Shown here: one piece after another, positions 11,188 through 19,936 of the stretch
Position numbering within the stretch: position 1 is the first letter of the stretch
Layout: every line of letters begins with the position of its first letter
Origin: Accumulibacter sp.
GTDB lineage: Bacteria > Pseudomonadota > Gammaproteobacteria > Burkholderiales > Rhodocyclaceae
Assembly: GCA_024235695.1 (NCBI GenBank)
Contig: JACKLX010000003.1
Span: 62,001-126,000 of the forward strand
Reading direction: 5' to 3'
DNA: 64,000 bases
Translations under genes and position numbers: made by a program
Notes under the pieces: model-generated
Database searches by the model: none
What the model was told of the DNA's origin: nothing
Seen by the model: the letters and a program-made list of their open reading frames with translations, nothing else

Positions 11188-11193
11188 ATTGTA
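11188..11193 (-). promoter_or_regulatory. Candidate -10 hexamer for the DUF2863-bio operon
   Basis: TACAAT on the minus strand lies in an otherwise noncoding gap. The would-be -35 region (GCTTCG or CTTCGG at 16-17 bp) is poor, so this rests on the -10 alone. The rest of the gap, 11157-11430, shows no ORF or hairpin that I would defend. Confidence 0.35.
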
Positions 11194-11430
11194 GCAAGCT
11201 ATCCAGCTGCCGAAGCCGACCTTCGCACACGGGTAGTTCGCGGCAATGCACGGCACGGCCTGGCGGCGGGCGGCGACGACCCGCCGCCGAACGCGCTGAA
11301 CGGTGGCGGCCGGTGTCGTATGGTCGGCGACACCGGCAAGGTGCCCGTGGCGGAGGCGAAGAAGGGAAGGCTCGCTGCCTGCGCCGACGGCGGCGAGGCG
11401 GCAGGCTTCGCCGTGCGAGACGTGAAACCT

Positions 11431-11904
11431 TCAGGCGATGCGCAAGCGGGCGAGCGAAGCGAAGGCGTTGCCGTTGCCGATATCGGGGTTGATGATCAGC
11501 TCGAGCACGTTGACACCGGCAAGTTCTACCCGATGTTCTTCGCTTTCGCGGTTGGCGCCTTCCGGGCTGAAATTCCATTGTTGCCTGACGATTTCCCGGA
11601 ACGACTGGCCGCCGTCGGCCGACCAGCGCACGACGTACTCCTGCGTGCGCGCCACCGAGGTCTCGACGAAAGCGAGCTGGATCCGGCGCAGCGTTTGCGG
11701 CTGCGGAAAGAGCAGGCGAATCGTCTGCTTGCCCGGAAGCGCGGCACGCCAGCCACTGCCCTGATCAGCGACCAGAGCGGACTCGATCGGATGAGCGGCG
11801 TCCTCCGAGCTGATCTCGACCTCGGCCAGGTCTTCGAGCGCGAGCCAGTCGCCGGCTGCCGGAGCAGCGGTTGCCGTGGTCTCGGTAATTACCCGTTTTC
11901 GCAT
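11431..11904 (-). CDS. Hypothetical protein with F5/8 type C (discoidin)-like beta domain
   Basis: A 157-aa protein beginning MRKRVITETTATAAPAAGDW. Residues 35-155 have the pattern of a discoidin/F5/8C fold: HPIESALV, GSGWRAALPGKQTIRLLFPQ, RIQLAFVETSVARTQEYVVRW, then a final NPDIGNGNAFASLARLRIA. Such domains bind sugars or lipids, but no signal peptide is visible, so the location is uncertain. No operon partner: 66 bp separate it from the next minus-strand gene. Fold call is by eye. Confidence 0.6.
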   Translation of the reverse strand: MRKRVITETTATAAPAAGDWLALEDLAEVEISSEDAAHPIESALVADQGSGWRAALPGKQTIRLLFPQPQTLRRIQLAFVETSVARTQEYVVRWSADGGQSFREIVRQQWNFSPEGANRESEEHRVELAGVNVLELIINPDIGNGNAFASLARLRIA

Positions 11905-11970
11905 CGCCTTCAGTCTCCGATCACCGTGGCGGCGTTCCGCGGTGCGGATGCCGTGGGCTGCTGATGCCTG

Positions 11971-12351
11971 CTACCGGTCGAGCTGGGCAGCAATCTCGTT
12001 TTCCGCCTGCGCCCAGTAGTCCGTTGCGCAGCCCTGGAAGCCATCCTTTTCGGCGATGAAGTAGGCCGCCGACTGGATCATGCAATAACGCTCCTCGGCG
12101 CTTGCCTTTGCCGGCGCCGCCTTGGCAACGGTCGTCCGGCGCTGCGCCGTGGCGCGCGCCGCTGTTTCACCGGTACTTGCCGGCGCAGCCGCTTTCTTTG
12201 CCGCCTCTTTCGTCGCCGCTTTCCTGGCTGCGGCGGTGTCTGCTTTCGTCGCCGCAGGCGCCTTGGCCGACGCAGTGGTCGCCGTCGTGGCCTTGGCGAC
12301 CGTCTTTCTGGCGGTTGTTTTCTTCTTTGGCGTACCGTTTTCTTCGCTCAT
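11971..12351 (-). CDS. DUF2934 protein with histone H1-like Ala/Lys-rich N-terminus
   Basis: 126 aa. The first 80 residues are low-complexity Ala, Lys, Thr (for example KKKTTARKTVAKATTATT and KEAAKKAAAP), like bacterial histone H1-like proteins. Residues 85-125 form a DUF2934 unit: ERYCMIQSAAYFIAEKDGFQ and DYWAQAENEI. DUF2934 segments are common small stress- or DNA-associated domains with no assigned biochemistry. ATG 12351 is chosen over an upstream in-frame start because it opens the acidic-polar MSEENGTPKKK leader typical of these proteins. A nucleoid-binding role is inference from composition. Confidence 0.7.
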   Translation of the reverse strand: MSEENGTPKKKTTARKTVAKATTATTASAKAPAATKADTAAARKAATKEAAKKAAAPASTGETAARATAQRRTTVAKAAPAKASAEERYCMIQSAAYFIAEKDGFQGCATDYWAQAENEIAAQLDR

Positions 12352-12476
12352 GATCATCCCTGGTTTTGCTGTCCGCATTTGTGGTTGGTGAGTTGGCCTC
12401 CGGGCCGCGCAAGCCGCCCCTGAACTACCCTCGCAGGATAGGAAAATCGCGCCTGCCGGTCAAGGCGAACGCCGCC

Positions 12477-12734
12477 TCAGCCACCACTCAGGGCCTGCAC
12501 GATGATCAATTCGCCGCCGGCGCGCAGTGGCTGCGAGAGCTCGCGCAACTGTGTGCCGTCGAAGAAGAAGCGGATGTGCGGCCGGATCTGCCCCTGCTCG
12601 TCGATCATCCGGAAGCGAATTCCCGGGTAGCTTCGGTCGAGGTCGATGAGCAGCGCGGCGAGCGTGTCACCGTCGGCGTCGACCTCGCCGCGTTCGGCGT
12701 AGGAACGCAGCGCACTGGGGATCAGTACCTTCAT
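12477..12734 (-). CDS. MoaD/ThiS family sulfur-carrier-like protein
   Basis: 85-aa beta-grasp protein, MKVLIPSALRSYAERGEVDA to a C-terminal IIVQALSGG. The terminal Gly-Gly is the thiocarboxylate-forming tail of MoaD, ThiS and ubiquitin-like carriers. It begins 13 bp after the BNR-repeat gene stop, and this BNR/MoaD pairing recurs in many proteobacteria as far as I recall. No moaE, moeB or thiamin gene is near, so the acceptor is unknown. A role as a carrier or protein modifier is inference. Confidence 0.85.
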   Translation of the reverse strand: MKVLIPSALRSYAERGEVDADGDTLAALLIDLDRSYPGIRFRMIDEQGQIRPHIRFFFDGTQLRELSQPLRAGGELIIVQALSGG

Positions 12735-12747
12735 CGGGGCCGGGCGG

Positions 12748-13965
12748 TCAGCTCGGGTCGCCGACCCGGGCTACCTCGACGGCGTAGATTTCCGGCAGAT
12801 GGCGGGCCATGCAGTGCCACCGGTGGCCCTCGTCGCAGCTCATCCACAGTTCGCCGCTGGTGGTGCCGAAATAAAGCCCCACCGGGTCAAGCGGGTCGGC
12901 GGTCATCGCCTGACGCTTGACCGTCCACCAGGCCTGCTGCGATGGCAGGCCGCCGGCCAGCCGTTGCCAGCTCTCGCCGGCGTCGCGTGTCGCGTAGACC
13001 GCGGGCCTGCCGTCGGGACTGGTGCGCGGCCAGACGGCGGTGCCGTCCATTGGGAAAACCCACGCGGTGTCGGCGTCGCGCGGGTGTACGACCATCGGAA
13101 AGCCGACGTTACCGACGCTCTTCGGCATGTTCTGGCCAATATTCAGCCATTGCTCGGACGGGCGGTCGAGGCGATAGATGCCGCAGTGGTTCTGCTGGTA
13201 GAGGCGGTCGGGATTGCTTGGGCAAAGACGGATGCAATGCGGGTCGTGGAAAGTCGGGTCGCTGCGATCGAAGCCCTCGACGACATCGAGCTGATCGAGC
13301 AATGGCTTGAAACTGCCGCCACCGTCTACGCTCTCGTGGACGCCACCGCCCGACATCGCCAGGTAGAGATGCCCGGCGTCGCGCGGATCGACGATGATCG
13401 AATGCAATTTCGGCCCGTCGGGCGTGCCGTCCTGAAACGAACCCATCCATTGCCGGTATCGCGGATCGTCGTTGATCGAAGAGAAGGGCCGCCAGCTGTC
13501 GCCGCCGTCGTCGGAGCGGAAGAGGCCCTGCGGTGATGTGCCGGCGTACCAGACATCGGCCTCGCTGGCATTTCCCGGCGTCAGCCAGAAGCTGTGATCG
13601 ACCGAGCGACCGGGCAGGCCCTGATCGTCCGTCGCCACCGGGGCGAAGGCCGGTGGTTGCCGGGCTTCACGCCAGCTGCGCCCGAGGTCGGTCGAGCGGA
13701 AGATCGTTGGTCCGAGGTGGCCGGTCTTGGCTGCTGCGAGCAAGGTCCGCTGGTCGCGCGGGTCGAGCACCAGGTGGCTGATGATGTGGCCGAGAAAGTG
13801 TGGTCCGTCGACTCGCCAGGTGTCACGCTGGGCGTCGCCGTGATACAGCCAGGCTCCCTTGCGGGTGGCGACCAGAACCACCAGCTGGCCCGTGGTGGCG
13901 GCTGCATCCGCTCGATCCGGCGCTTTCGTCCGGGCCTTTGCCGCTTTTCTCTTTTCCTTAGCCAT
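12748..13965 (-). CDS. BNR/sialidase-like beta-propeller protein
   Basis: 405 aa. After a basic leader (MAKEKRKAAKARTK) come repeated Asp-box-type motifs: STDLGRSWREA, SDDGGDSWRPF, SVDGGGSFKPL, TRDAGESWQRL and SCDEGHRWHCM. This gives a five-or-more-bladed propeller of the WD40/YVTN/BNR class. No signal peptide is present. The family is annotated as exo-alpha-sialidase-like, but catalytic sialidase residues are not evident, so it may be a binding scaffold. ATG 13965 follows a GGAGGGAACAAG ribosome site. It is co-transcribed with the MoaD-like gene. Confidence 0.85.
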   Translation of the reverse strand: MAKEKRKAAKARTKAPDRADAAATTGQLVVLVATRKGAWLYHGDAQRDTWRVDGPHFLGHIISHLVLDPRDQRTLLAAAKTGHLGPTIFRSTDLGRSWREARQPPAFAPVATDDQGLPGRSVDHSFWLTPGNASEADVWYAGTSPQGLFRSDDGGDSWRPFSSINDDPRYRQWMGSFQDGTPDGPKLHSIIVDPRDAGHLYLAMSGGGVHESVDGGGSFKPLLDQLDVVEGFDRSDPTFHDPHCIRLCPSNPDRLYQQNHCGIYRLDRPSEQWLNIGQNMPKSVGNVGFPMVVHPRDADTAWVFPMDGTAVWPRTSPDGRPAVYATRDAGESWQRLAGGLPSQQAWWTVKRQAMTADPLDPVGLYFGTTSGELWMSCDEGHRWHCMARHLPEIYAVEVARVGDPS

Positions 13966-14083
13966 CACTTGTTCCCTCCTCAACATGCTGTCTTGGCTGC
14001 CGATGCCCGCTGCGTTCCGGCAGCTCGTCCCGCGCGGGCGCTCACCGGCTGGCCAGCGGCTTTTCCCTGTCGCTTCTCGTCGG

Positions 14084-14482
14084 TCAAGCGCCACCGCCTG
14101 CCTGTCGATTCGCCGGCATCGAATGCAGGCCGAAGCTGTTGCCCTCGCTGTCGGTGGCGATGACGATGAAACCGTGCTCGCCGATAGACATCTTGTCCTG
14201 CCTGATGGTGCCACCCGCCTCGACGATCCGCGCGGCTTCTACCGCACAGTCCTCGCAGGCGAAGTAGACCAGGACGCTGTTGCCTCCCGACGCAACGCCC
14301 TTCATCCTGACCAGCGAGCCACCGGCGCCGAAGTGGTCGATGTCCATCGGGAAGGCCCACATCTCGCCAATCGGCGCGTTCAGCTTCTCGAGCTTGACCT
14401 GCAAGACCGATTCGTAGAATCGCTTTGCTCGCTCGATGTCCTGCACGTAGATTTCGAACCAGGGGACGGGATTGTGCGTCAT
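14084..14482 (-). CDS. VOC family protein (glyoxalase/bleomycin-resistance fold)
   Basis: 132-aa single-module VOC protein: MTHNPVPWFEIYVQDIERAK, FYESVLQVKLEKL, SVLVYFACEDCAVEAARI and HGFIVIATDSEGNSFGLHS. This resembles the small VOC proteins of the PhnB/YdcB-like kind with paired beta-alpha-beta-beta-beta units. The metal-binding His/Glu pattern is incomplete (Glu in WFEIYV, His in FGLHS), so substrate and metal use are unclear. ATG 14482 overlaps the stop of a short upstream ORF by an ATGA. Confidence 0.85.
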   Translation of the reverse strand: MTHNPVPWFEIYVQDIERAKRFYESVLQVKLEKLNAPIGEMWAFPMDIDHFGAGGSLVRMKGVASGGNSVLVYFACEDCAVEAARIVEAGGTIRQDKMSIGEHGFIVIATDSEGNSFGLHSMPANRQAGGGA

Positions 14483-14628
14483 GCTCGTTGTCCTCGGTAG
14501 ATGCGCTGCAGTTCGGGCTGCTGCCTGACCCCGTCGCCGAACAGCAAGTCGGAGCGGGCGTTGCGGGGCGTGATCCCTTCGAACGCGCCTTGCCGCCGGC
14601 GTCGATCGGCGGCAAGGCGAATCGACAT
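14479..14628 (-). CDS. Possible 49-aa small protein coupled to the VOC gene
   Basis: ATG 14628 to TGA 14479 gives MSIRLAADRRRRQGAFEGIT and ends IYRGQRA. The stop overlaps the VOC start (ATGA), the only reason to take it seriously. It is very Arg-rich, which is common in out-of-frame reading of GC-rich DNA. No ribosome site is clear. Possibly just chance. Confidence 0.25.
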   Translation of the reverse strand: MSIRLAADRRRRQGAFEGITPRNARSDLLFGDGVRQQPELQRIYRGQRA

Positions 14629-14696
14629 GATCGCTCCAGCCCGGCGATCTCCCGACACCGCAGCGGTCACCAGCGGCGGCCGTTGGTTGGCGCGCA

Positions 14697-16688
14697 TCAT
14701 CGCTTTTGCGCCATCGGCGGCAGGAAGAAGTCGGTCGGTTGTCGCAGCAGATGATCGACAACCGACCGCGCGAGCATTCTCCACTGCGGGTCGGAAATCC
14801 GTCGCGAGCGGAGTGCGACGTTGAGTGCGAGCACGAAACTGACGGTCAGGTTGACCAGGCCGATCAGCGCGACGCCAATCACCGCTGCAACGAACAGCCC
14901 GAGATGGGTGAACAAATCGAGGCCGACGTAGGCGATGCCGACGAAGGCCGACGAGAAAGCGACGTGGCGGATATCGATCGGCAGCCCGAGCAGCAAGCCG
15001 AAAAGCGTCGTTGCGCCAAGCAGCACGCCGAACAGGAAGTTGCCGGCCAGCGCGCCGAGATTGTCGCCGACGTAGGTCGCGAAACGCCGCCGGCGCGATT
15101 CACCGACCAGCCGCTTTGGCCAGTCGAGCTGCAGGATGCGCTCGGCAATCCGGTTGTATGCCGCGTAGTTGTCGAAATAGCCGCTGATCAGCCCGGAGAT
15201 GAACAGGCAGACGCCGGCGATTGCCGCGTAGAACAGCGCGCCCCCGTGCACCGGGCTCTGTGCGGCTAGCAGATAGAGTGATTCCTCCGGACTGGCGAAG
15301 GGCTTGCCGCTGATCCCGGTAATGGCGAAGGCAATGGCGGCCGCGAGCGGGATGGCGACACAGACATTGCCGAGGATGGCGACGATCTGACTGCGGCAGG
15401 TGCGGGCGACCAGGTCGCTCATCGCCTCGACGTTGCGCAGCCTGCCGCCGGCTTCCTCGATGCTGGCGGCGATGGCGTTGGCGGTCATCGCCGGCTGTTT
15501 GGTCGACACCGTGCCGTGCATCACGTGGATCAGGCAGAAGCCGAGTCCGTAGTTGAGACAGAACAGGATCGCGCCGGTCAACGGCGGCAGGTTGGTCCCG
15601 ATCAGCACCAGTTTCAGGCAAGCCATGAACGCGATGACGCTACCACCGATCATTGCCGAGCGAGCCATCGACCAGTATTCATCGGGCGTATCGGTAATGT
15701 AGTGGTCGCCGCGGTGGCTGGCGTTGTCGGTCACTCGCAGGGCGATCAGCTCGGTGTTCTGGCGCCAGTGCCGGCGCACGTTGTCGCGCAGGCATTCGTC
15801 GCAGATCAGTTGCATCGACAGCTTGACGATTGGCGGGTAAGCGGCAACGCCGCTGCGGTCGCCCTGCAGTCCCGCGAGAATGTCAAGCAACTGCTCGCTG
15901 CGGCGCAGCAGTTGGCACAGGCGCTGCAGATTGTAGGTCAGCCGGATGCTGGTTCCGTCCCGGGCGGCGGTCTTGCGAACGCGTGCCATCACCGTCTCGC
16001 ATTGCCCGAAAAGGACACGCAGTTGGCGATCGTCGGTATCGCCCGACAGCGGTTTTCCCCAGTTCTCCGGGGCGGCGTTGATGTAGGCCGTCATTTCGAC
16101 GTTCTGCGCGACGAACGGCGATTCGTAGGTTTCCAGCGACGGCTCGAGGCGCAGCAGTTCGGGCTCCATGCCGCAAGCGGCGATCCAGTACGACAGCACG
16201 CGCAGCGAGCGCAGGATTTCGGCCACCGCCGGTGGCATCGTCTCGCTGGCCGGCGTCTCGTCAAACCGCATTGCCGTGAGCAGTTGCAGCCAGCTGTCTT
16301 CGCCGACGCCGGTCACCCAGTGGTGGTCACTCGGCTGGTGGAACATGCGGCGCAGGACGGTGCGCAGCAGGCCGCGGTCAAGCACCTCCGGCAGCAGCTG
16401 ATGGCCGAAGCGGCGCAGCACTTCGGCGAGAAAGCCGGTGTTCGGCAGGATTCCGGTGACGGTGTACAGCTCGCTGTGGCGGTGCGTCTGGGCGAGCTGG
16501 CTGAGTGCGTTGCGCAAGGCGGCGCGAAGCTCGGGGCGATTGTCGAGGATCTCGCAGAGCGCCGACAACCGGCCGCAGGCGGCGCTGGCGTCGTGCGCAT
16601 CGGCCGGCCGAATCTCGTCGATCAGCTGGCTGAGCAATTGCGTCAGATGGGCCTCGGGTTCGGCAAGTTGGCCGAGCAGTCGTTCCAT
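14697..16688 (-). CDS. Gcr-type membrane protein annotated 'site-specific recombinase'
   Basis: 663 aa, matching the Neisseria Gcr family (Pfam SpecificRecomb). The N-terminal half is soluble and helical (LTQLLSQLIDEIRPADAHDA; LYTVTGILPNTGFLAEVLRR). From about residue 350 there are six or more membrane helices: GGSVIAFMACLKLVLIGTN, AILFCLNYGLGFCLIHVMHG, IPLAAAIAFAITGIS, ALFYAAIAGVCLFISGLISG, FLFGVLLGATTLFGLLLG and a final pair. No recombinase catalytic motif is present, so the historical name should not be taken as function. It stands alone, divergent from yaaA. Confidence 0.88.
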   Translation of the reverse strand: MERLLGQLAEPEAHLTQLLSQLIDEIRPADAHDASAACGRLSALCEILDNRPELRAALRNALSQLAQTHRHSELYTVTGILPNTGFLAEVLRRFGHQLLPEVLDRGLLRTVLRRMFHQPSDHHWVTGVGEDSWLQLLTAMRFDETPASETMPPAVAEILRSLRVLSYWIAACGMEPELLRLEPSLETYESPFVAQNVEMTAYINAAPENWGKPLSGDTDDRQLRVLFGQCETVMARVRKTAARDGTSIRLTYNLQRLCQLLRRSEQLLDILAGLQGDRSGVAAYPPIVKLSMQLICDECLRDNVRRHWRQNTELIALRVTDNASHRGDHYITDTPDEYWSMARSAMIGGSVIAFMACLKLVLIGTNLPPLTGAILFCLNYGLGFCLIHVMHGTVSTKQPAMTANAIAASIEEAGGRLRNVEAMSDLVARTCRSQIVAILGNVCVAIPLAAAIAFAITGISGKPFASPEESLYLLAAQSPVHGGALFYAAIAGVCLFISGLISGYFDNYAAYNRIAERILQLDWPKRLVGESRRRRFATYVGDNLGALAGNFLFGVLLGATTLFGLLLGLPIDIRHVAFSSAFVGIAYVGLDLFTHLGLFVAAVIGVALIGLVNLTVSFVLALNVALRSRRISDPQWRMLARSVVDHLLRQPTDFFLPPMAQKR

Positions 16689-16842
16689 TGCTTTGCTTTC
16701 AGTCTTGGCCGATTGACGCGAGCCGCGCCGCGCTGGCGAGGTCGCGGCCGCGTCAGGGTTCGTGCCGGTCCCCGACGTCGTTTACAATCGCGGCATACTA
16801 GCAAACATTCGCGCCGGGAATCGTTCCGGCTGGAGCCAGCCG

Positions 16843-17610
16843 ATGATCATCCTCCTCTCACCCGCCAAGTCCTTCGATTTCCAGACGCCGCCGACGCTCG
16901 ACGAGCATTCGCAGGCCCCGTTGCTCGAGCAGTCGCAGGTGCTGGTCGAGCGCCTGCGCGCATTGTCGCCGTCCGAAGTCGCCAGCCTGATGAAGATCAG
17001 CGACAAGCTGGCGGCGCTCAACGTCACCCGCTACGCCGCGTGGGCGCAACCGTTCACACCGGAGAACGCACGCCAGGCGGTGCTCGCCTTTGCCGGCGAC
17101 GTCTACGCCGGACTCGACGCGGCGACGCTGTCATCGGCGGATCTGCAGTTCGCACAGCAGCACCTGCGCATCCTCTCGGGCCTCTACGGCGTGCTGCGCC
17201 CGCTCGACCTGATGCAGGCCTATCGGCTGGAGATGGCAACCCGGCTGTCCAACCCGTGTGGCAAGGACCTCTACGCCTTCTGGGGCGAGCGAATCACCGA
17301 CGCGCTCAACGCGGCGGCAGTCGAAGCGGCGGCGCCGGTGCTGCTCAACCTGGCTTCCGAGGAATACTTCAAGGCCGTCAGGCCGAAGAAATTGTCGGTG
17401 CCGGTGATTCAGCCGGTTTTCCAGGACTGGGGCAGCGGCAAGTTCCGCGTCGTGAGTTTCTTCGCCAAGCGTGCGCGTGGGCTGATGGCACGTTTCGCGA
17501 TCATCAATCGCCTGACTGAACCGGCCGGTCTCAAGGACTTCGCGATCGCCGGCTACAGCTACGCGGACGACGCCTCGACCGACAGCGTCTGGATTTTTCG
17601 CCGCCGCTAG
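16843..17610 (+). CDS. yaaA: Peroxide stress protein YaaA (DUF328)
   Basis: 255 aa, the usual family length. It starts MIILLSPAKSFDFQTPPTLD and contains the LSPAK and GLYGVLRPLDLMQAYRLEM signatures, CGKDLYAFWGERITDALN, NLASEEYFKAV and GLMARFAIINRL. In E. coli YaaA lowers intracellular free iron and protects DNA from peroxide; the fold binds DNA in vitro. ATG 16843 matches the family start. A TACAAT at 16783-16788 in the divergent gap is a candidate -10. It ends 14 bp from the convergent PIN gene. Confidence 0.95.
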   Translation: MIILLSPAKSFDFQTPPTLDEHSQAPLLEQSQVLVERLRALSPSEVASLMKISDKLAALNVTRYAAWAQPFTPENARQAVLAFAGDVYAGLDAATLSSADLQFAQQHLRILSGLYGVLRPLDLMQAYRLEMATRLSNPCGKDLYAFWGERITDALNAAAVEAAAPVLLNLASEEYFKAVRPKKLSVPVIQPVFQDWGSGKFRVVSFFAKRARGLMARFAIINRLTEPAGLKDFAIAGYSYADDASTDSVWIFRRR

Positions 17611-17624
17611 CCGGCACTGCTTGC

Positions 17625-18122
17625 TCAGTGCCGTCGTCGGCGGACGCCGGTGTCGGGCTGACCAGAAGGCGGCATCGCCGGGCCGCCGGCGATCAGCGCG
17701 CTGGCGGCCGTCGAAGTGACGATGGCGAAAGGCAGCGGCGCGCGGCGACCGCCAGCGAGTCGAAGCAACTGCCGGTCGCGGGTGATCAGCAGCTCGGCGC
17801 GACAGCGCGCCGCAAGCCGCAGGAATTTTTGATCGTCGGCGTCGCGGCAGCGAGGCAGCCGGTCGGCCTCGTCGCCGTCGCCGTCAGCATCACCGTCGCA
17901 CGCTGTGGCCAGGCGGCAGTAGGCGTCGATCAGCGCCTCTTGCGCGGTGGCGGCGAGCGCCAGCTGCGGGTAGGCAGCGACGCGCCGCAGTTCGTCAAGG
18001 CACGGCCGATCCGTGAAACACTGCAGTGCGCCGCCGTCGATCGCTGCGCGCAGCGCCCGCGTCTGCGGGTCGGCGAAGTGCAGCAGGTCGATGACGACGT
18101 TGGTGTCGAGTACCACGCGCAT
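17625..18122 (-). CDS. PIN-domain protein, putative toxin component (COG1569 family)
   Basis: 165 aa. N-terminal MRVVLDTNVVIDLLHFADPQ has the first catalytic Asp; CLDELRRV supplies a Glu; DADDQKFLRLAARCRAELLITRD holds the remaining acidic residues (DDQKF and TRD). PIN proteins are Mg-dependent RNases. An acidic insert, CDGDADGDGDEADRLPR, sits before the last acidic cluster. No antitoxin can be seen beside it, so it may be an orphan. A 16-codon fragment resembling its start occurs at 23149-23196. ATG 18122 is the family start. Confidence 0.85.
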   Translation of the reverse strand: MRVVLDTNVVIDLLHFADPQTRALRAAIDGGALQCFTDRPCLDELRRVAAYPQLALAATAQEALIDAYCRLATACDGDADGDGDEADRLPRCRDADDQKFLRLAARCRAELLITRDRQLLRLAGGRRAPLPFAIVTSTAASALIAGGPAMPPSGQPDTGVRRRRH

Positions 18123-18391
18123 CGGCTCAGCGCGCTTCCATGGTGGTGATTGATGCGCATCGAGGTCGGTGTGCGCAAGCGCCGCCAATCACGCTGGCGG
18201 CGATCACGGCAGGCGCGATGCGTCCATGGCTTGCTCTCCCACCGCTGTTTGTGGATCTCATGAGCCGCTCGTTCTCTTGACTGGTTCGACCATTACTCGG
18301 CCATCTTCTTGCCGGGGTCGCGATCGGTCGCCGTCGCATGTCCCGCGGCGCATTCCTGATAGCCAGGAAATCGACGTCGCCGAACACTTTG

Positions 18392-19936
18392 CTAGGAATC
18401 GGTGCTGTGACGCCTTGTCGCATTCCTGGTCGATGCCGGTGCCGGTAAACGGACCTGCACGCAGGTACCCTTGCCGTCTGCGCAGCTGCCGATTGTGATC
18501 GAACCGTGGTAAGCAGCAACAATCTCGCGAGCGATCGGCAAACCCAGGCCGCTGCCGCTGGCTGTGGCCTCCGGCAGGCGGTGAAAACGCTCGAAAACCC
18601 GTTCGCGCTGGTCTTCAGGAATTCCCGGACCGTTATCACTGACCTCAATCTCGACCGCCTGGCCGACCCGCGCGCAGCGCAGGGTGACCTGGCCACCGTG
18701 TGGCGTATATTTGAGTGCGTTATCGACCAGATTGGCGATCAGTTCCCTGAGCAGGGTCGGGTCGCCGGTGATCGTCGAAACATCGCGCTGGATGCCGAAG
18801 TCGATCTTTCTTTCGTCGGCCATGCACAGCCACTCCTCCAGCATCTCGTCGATCAGCTGCGACAGATTCACTGTAGACGCATTGGCCAGCAGGTGCTGAC
18901 CGGTTTCGGCGCGGGCGAGAGCAAGCAACTGGTTGGCCAGTCGAGTGACTCGCTTTACCGACCGGCGCAGAGTGCTCGACACGGTCTGATCGGTTTGCTC
19001 GCTATGCAGCAATTCGATCTGGACCTGAAGACCCGCGAGCGGGGTCCGTAACTGATGCGCGGCGTCCTGCAGGAACTTTCGCTGCGCCGCACTGGCTTCT
19101 CGCAAGCGCATCAAGAGGGCATTCAGCGCCCGCACCACCTCGCGGATTTCAAGGGGTACGTGGCTCAGGTTTATCGGCGCCAGGTCCTCGCCGGTGCGCT
19201 CGGCAAGTTCCTCCTCCAGGCGACTCAAGGATGCCAGCCCGGAGGTGACGCCATGACGCACGACGGCCGCGACCGCGACCAGCACCAATAGCACGCCAAG
19301 GCCAAAGCCGAGCAACAGTTCGCGAATTGCACCTCGGCGCTTGCCGAGCGTTTCCGCGACGGTGACGTAAAGGCCATGGTTGTCGACGACCGGATGGAAG
19401 CGCACGCCGCGAATGGCTTCGCCACGAAAGTGGTCATCGAAGAACGAGACTCGTTGCGGCGCGGTCTTCGGGCGGCTGCCGCGTTCTTGCGAGTCTGCCG
19501 GCGGAAGTTCCGCGAGCGCGGCCGCAACATTTCCGAGCGGCAGTTCCGGTGGCGGCAGGTCGGCGTCGCCAGCGACCATTCGGCCCGAGTCGTCGCGCAC
19601 CCGGAAGTAGATGTGGTCGACCGTGTCGGTGCGCAGCAGTGCTTCCGTTTCGGCAGCGAGACCGATCGTGATTTCGCCATTTTCGATCCGTGCCCGGTTG
19701 GCGATGCCATTTGCCAGGTTAAGGAGACTCTGGTCGTAGGCCGTACTGACCACTTCTTCAGCCGTCCGATAGCCGAACACGCTGCCCGCGAACAGTGCCA
19801 GCAGCAGGGGTAGCGCCAGCGATCGCAGCAGACTTCGTCGCAGGCTGGCGGCCGGCAGCTTGGTGGCGGCGCTGCCCGCCGTTGCTTCGACGACGCGGGC
19901 GGCAGCCGTCGACTCGGCGGCATCAGTGGTTGGCAT
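18392..19936 (-). CDS. Sensor histidine kinase
   Basis: 514-aa inner-membrane kinase. Order: N-terminal tail, membrane helix at about 40-56 (LALPLLLALFAGSVFGY), periplasmic TctE-like sensor region, second helix at about 210-228 (LGFGLGVLLVLVAVAAVV), HAMP-like linker, dimerisation domain with the phosphoacceptor in DAAHQLRTPLAGL, then ATPase motifs NLVDNALKYTP, SDNGPGIP and GSGLGLPIA. All catalytic boxes are intact. Its start overlaps the response regulator stop by 14 bp. Position opposite DUF485-actP suggests it controls organic acid, probably acetate, uptake (inference). Confidence 0.93.
   Translation of the reverse strand: MPTTDAAESTAAARVVEATAGSAATKLPAASLRRSLLRSLALPLLLALFAGSVFGYRTAEEVVSTAYDQSLLNLANGIANRARIENGEITIGLAAETEALLRTDTVDHIYFRVRDDSGRMVAGDADLPPPELPLGNVAAALAELPPADSQERGSRPKTAPQRVSFFDDHFRGEAIRGVRFHPVVDNHGLYVTVAETLGKRRGAIRELLLGFGLGVLLVLVAVAAVVRHGVTSGLASLSRLEEELAERTGEDLAPINLSHVPLEIREVVRALNALLMRLREASAAQRKFLQDAAHQLRTPLAGLQVQIELLHSEQTDQTVSSTLRRSVKRVTRLANQLLALARAETGQHLLANASTVNLSQLIDEMLEEWLCMADERKIDFGIQRDVSTITGDPTLLRELIANLVDNALKYTPHGGQVTLRCARVGQAVEIEVSDNGPGIPEDQRERVFERFHRLPEATASGSGLGLPIAREIVAAYHGSITIGSCADGKGTCVQVRLPAPASTRNATRRHSTDS

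Noticed and set aside
14697-16688. A DNA recombinase
   Set aside because: The family name says site-specific recombinase, but the protein has at least six membrane helices and no tyrosine- or serine-recombinase motif.
15516-17519. 667-codon plus-strand open frame across the Gcr gene and yaaA
   Set aside because: It spans two recognised genes in wrong frames and has no recognisable domain.
18123-18391. An antitoxin gene for the PIN protein
   Set aside because: No short ORF with a ribosome site or DNA-binding motif could be found upstream or downstream of the PIN gene.
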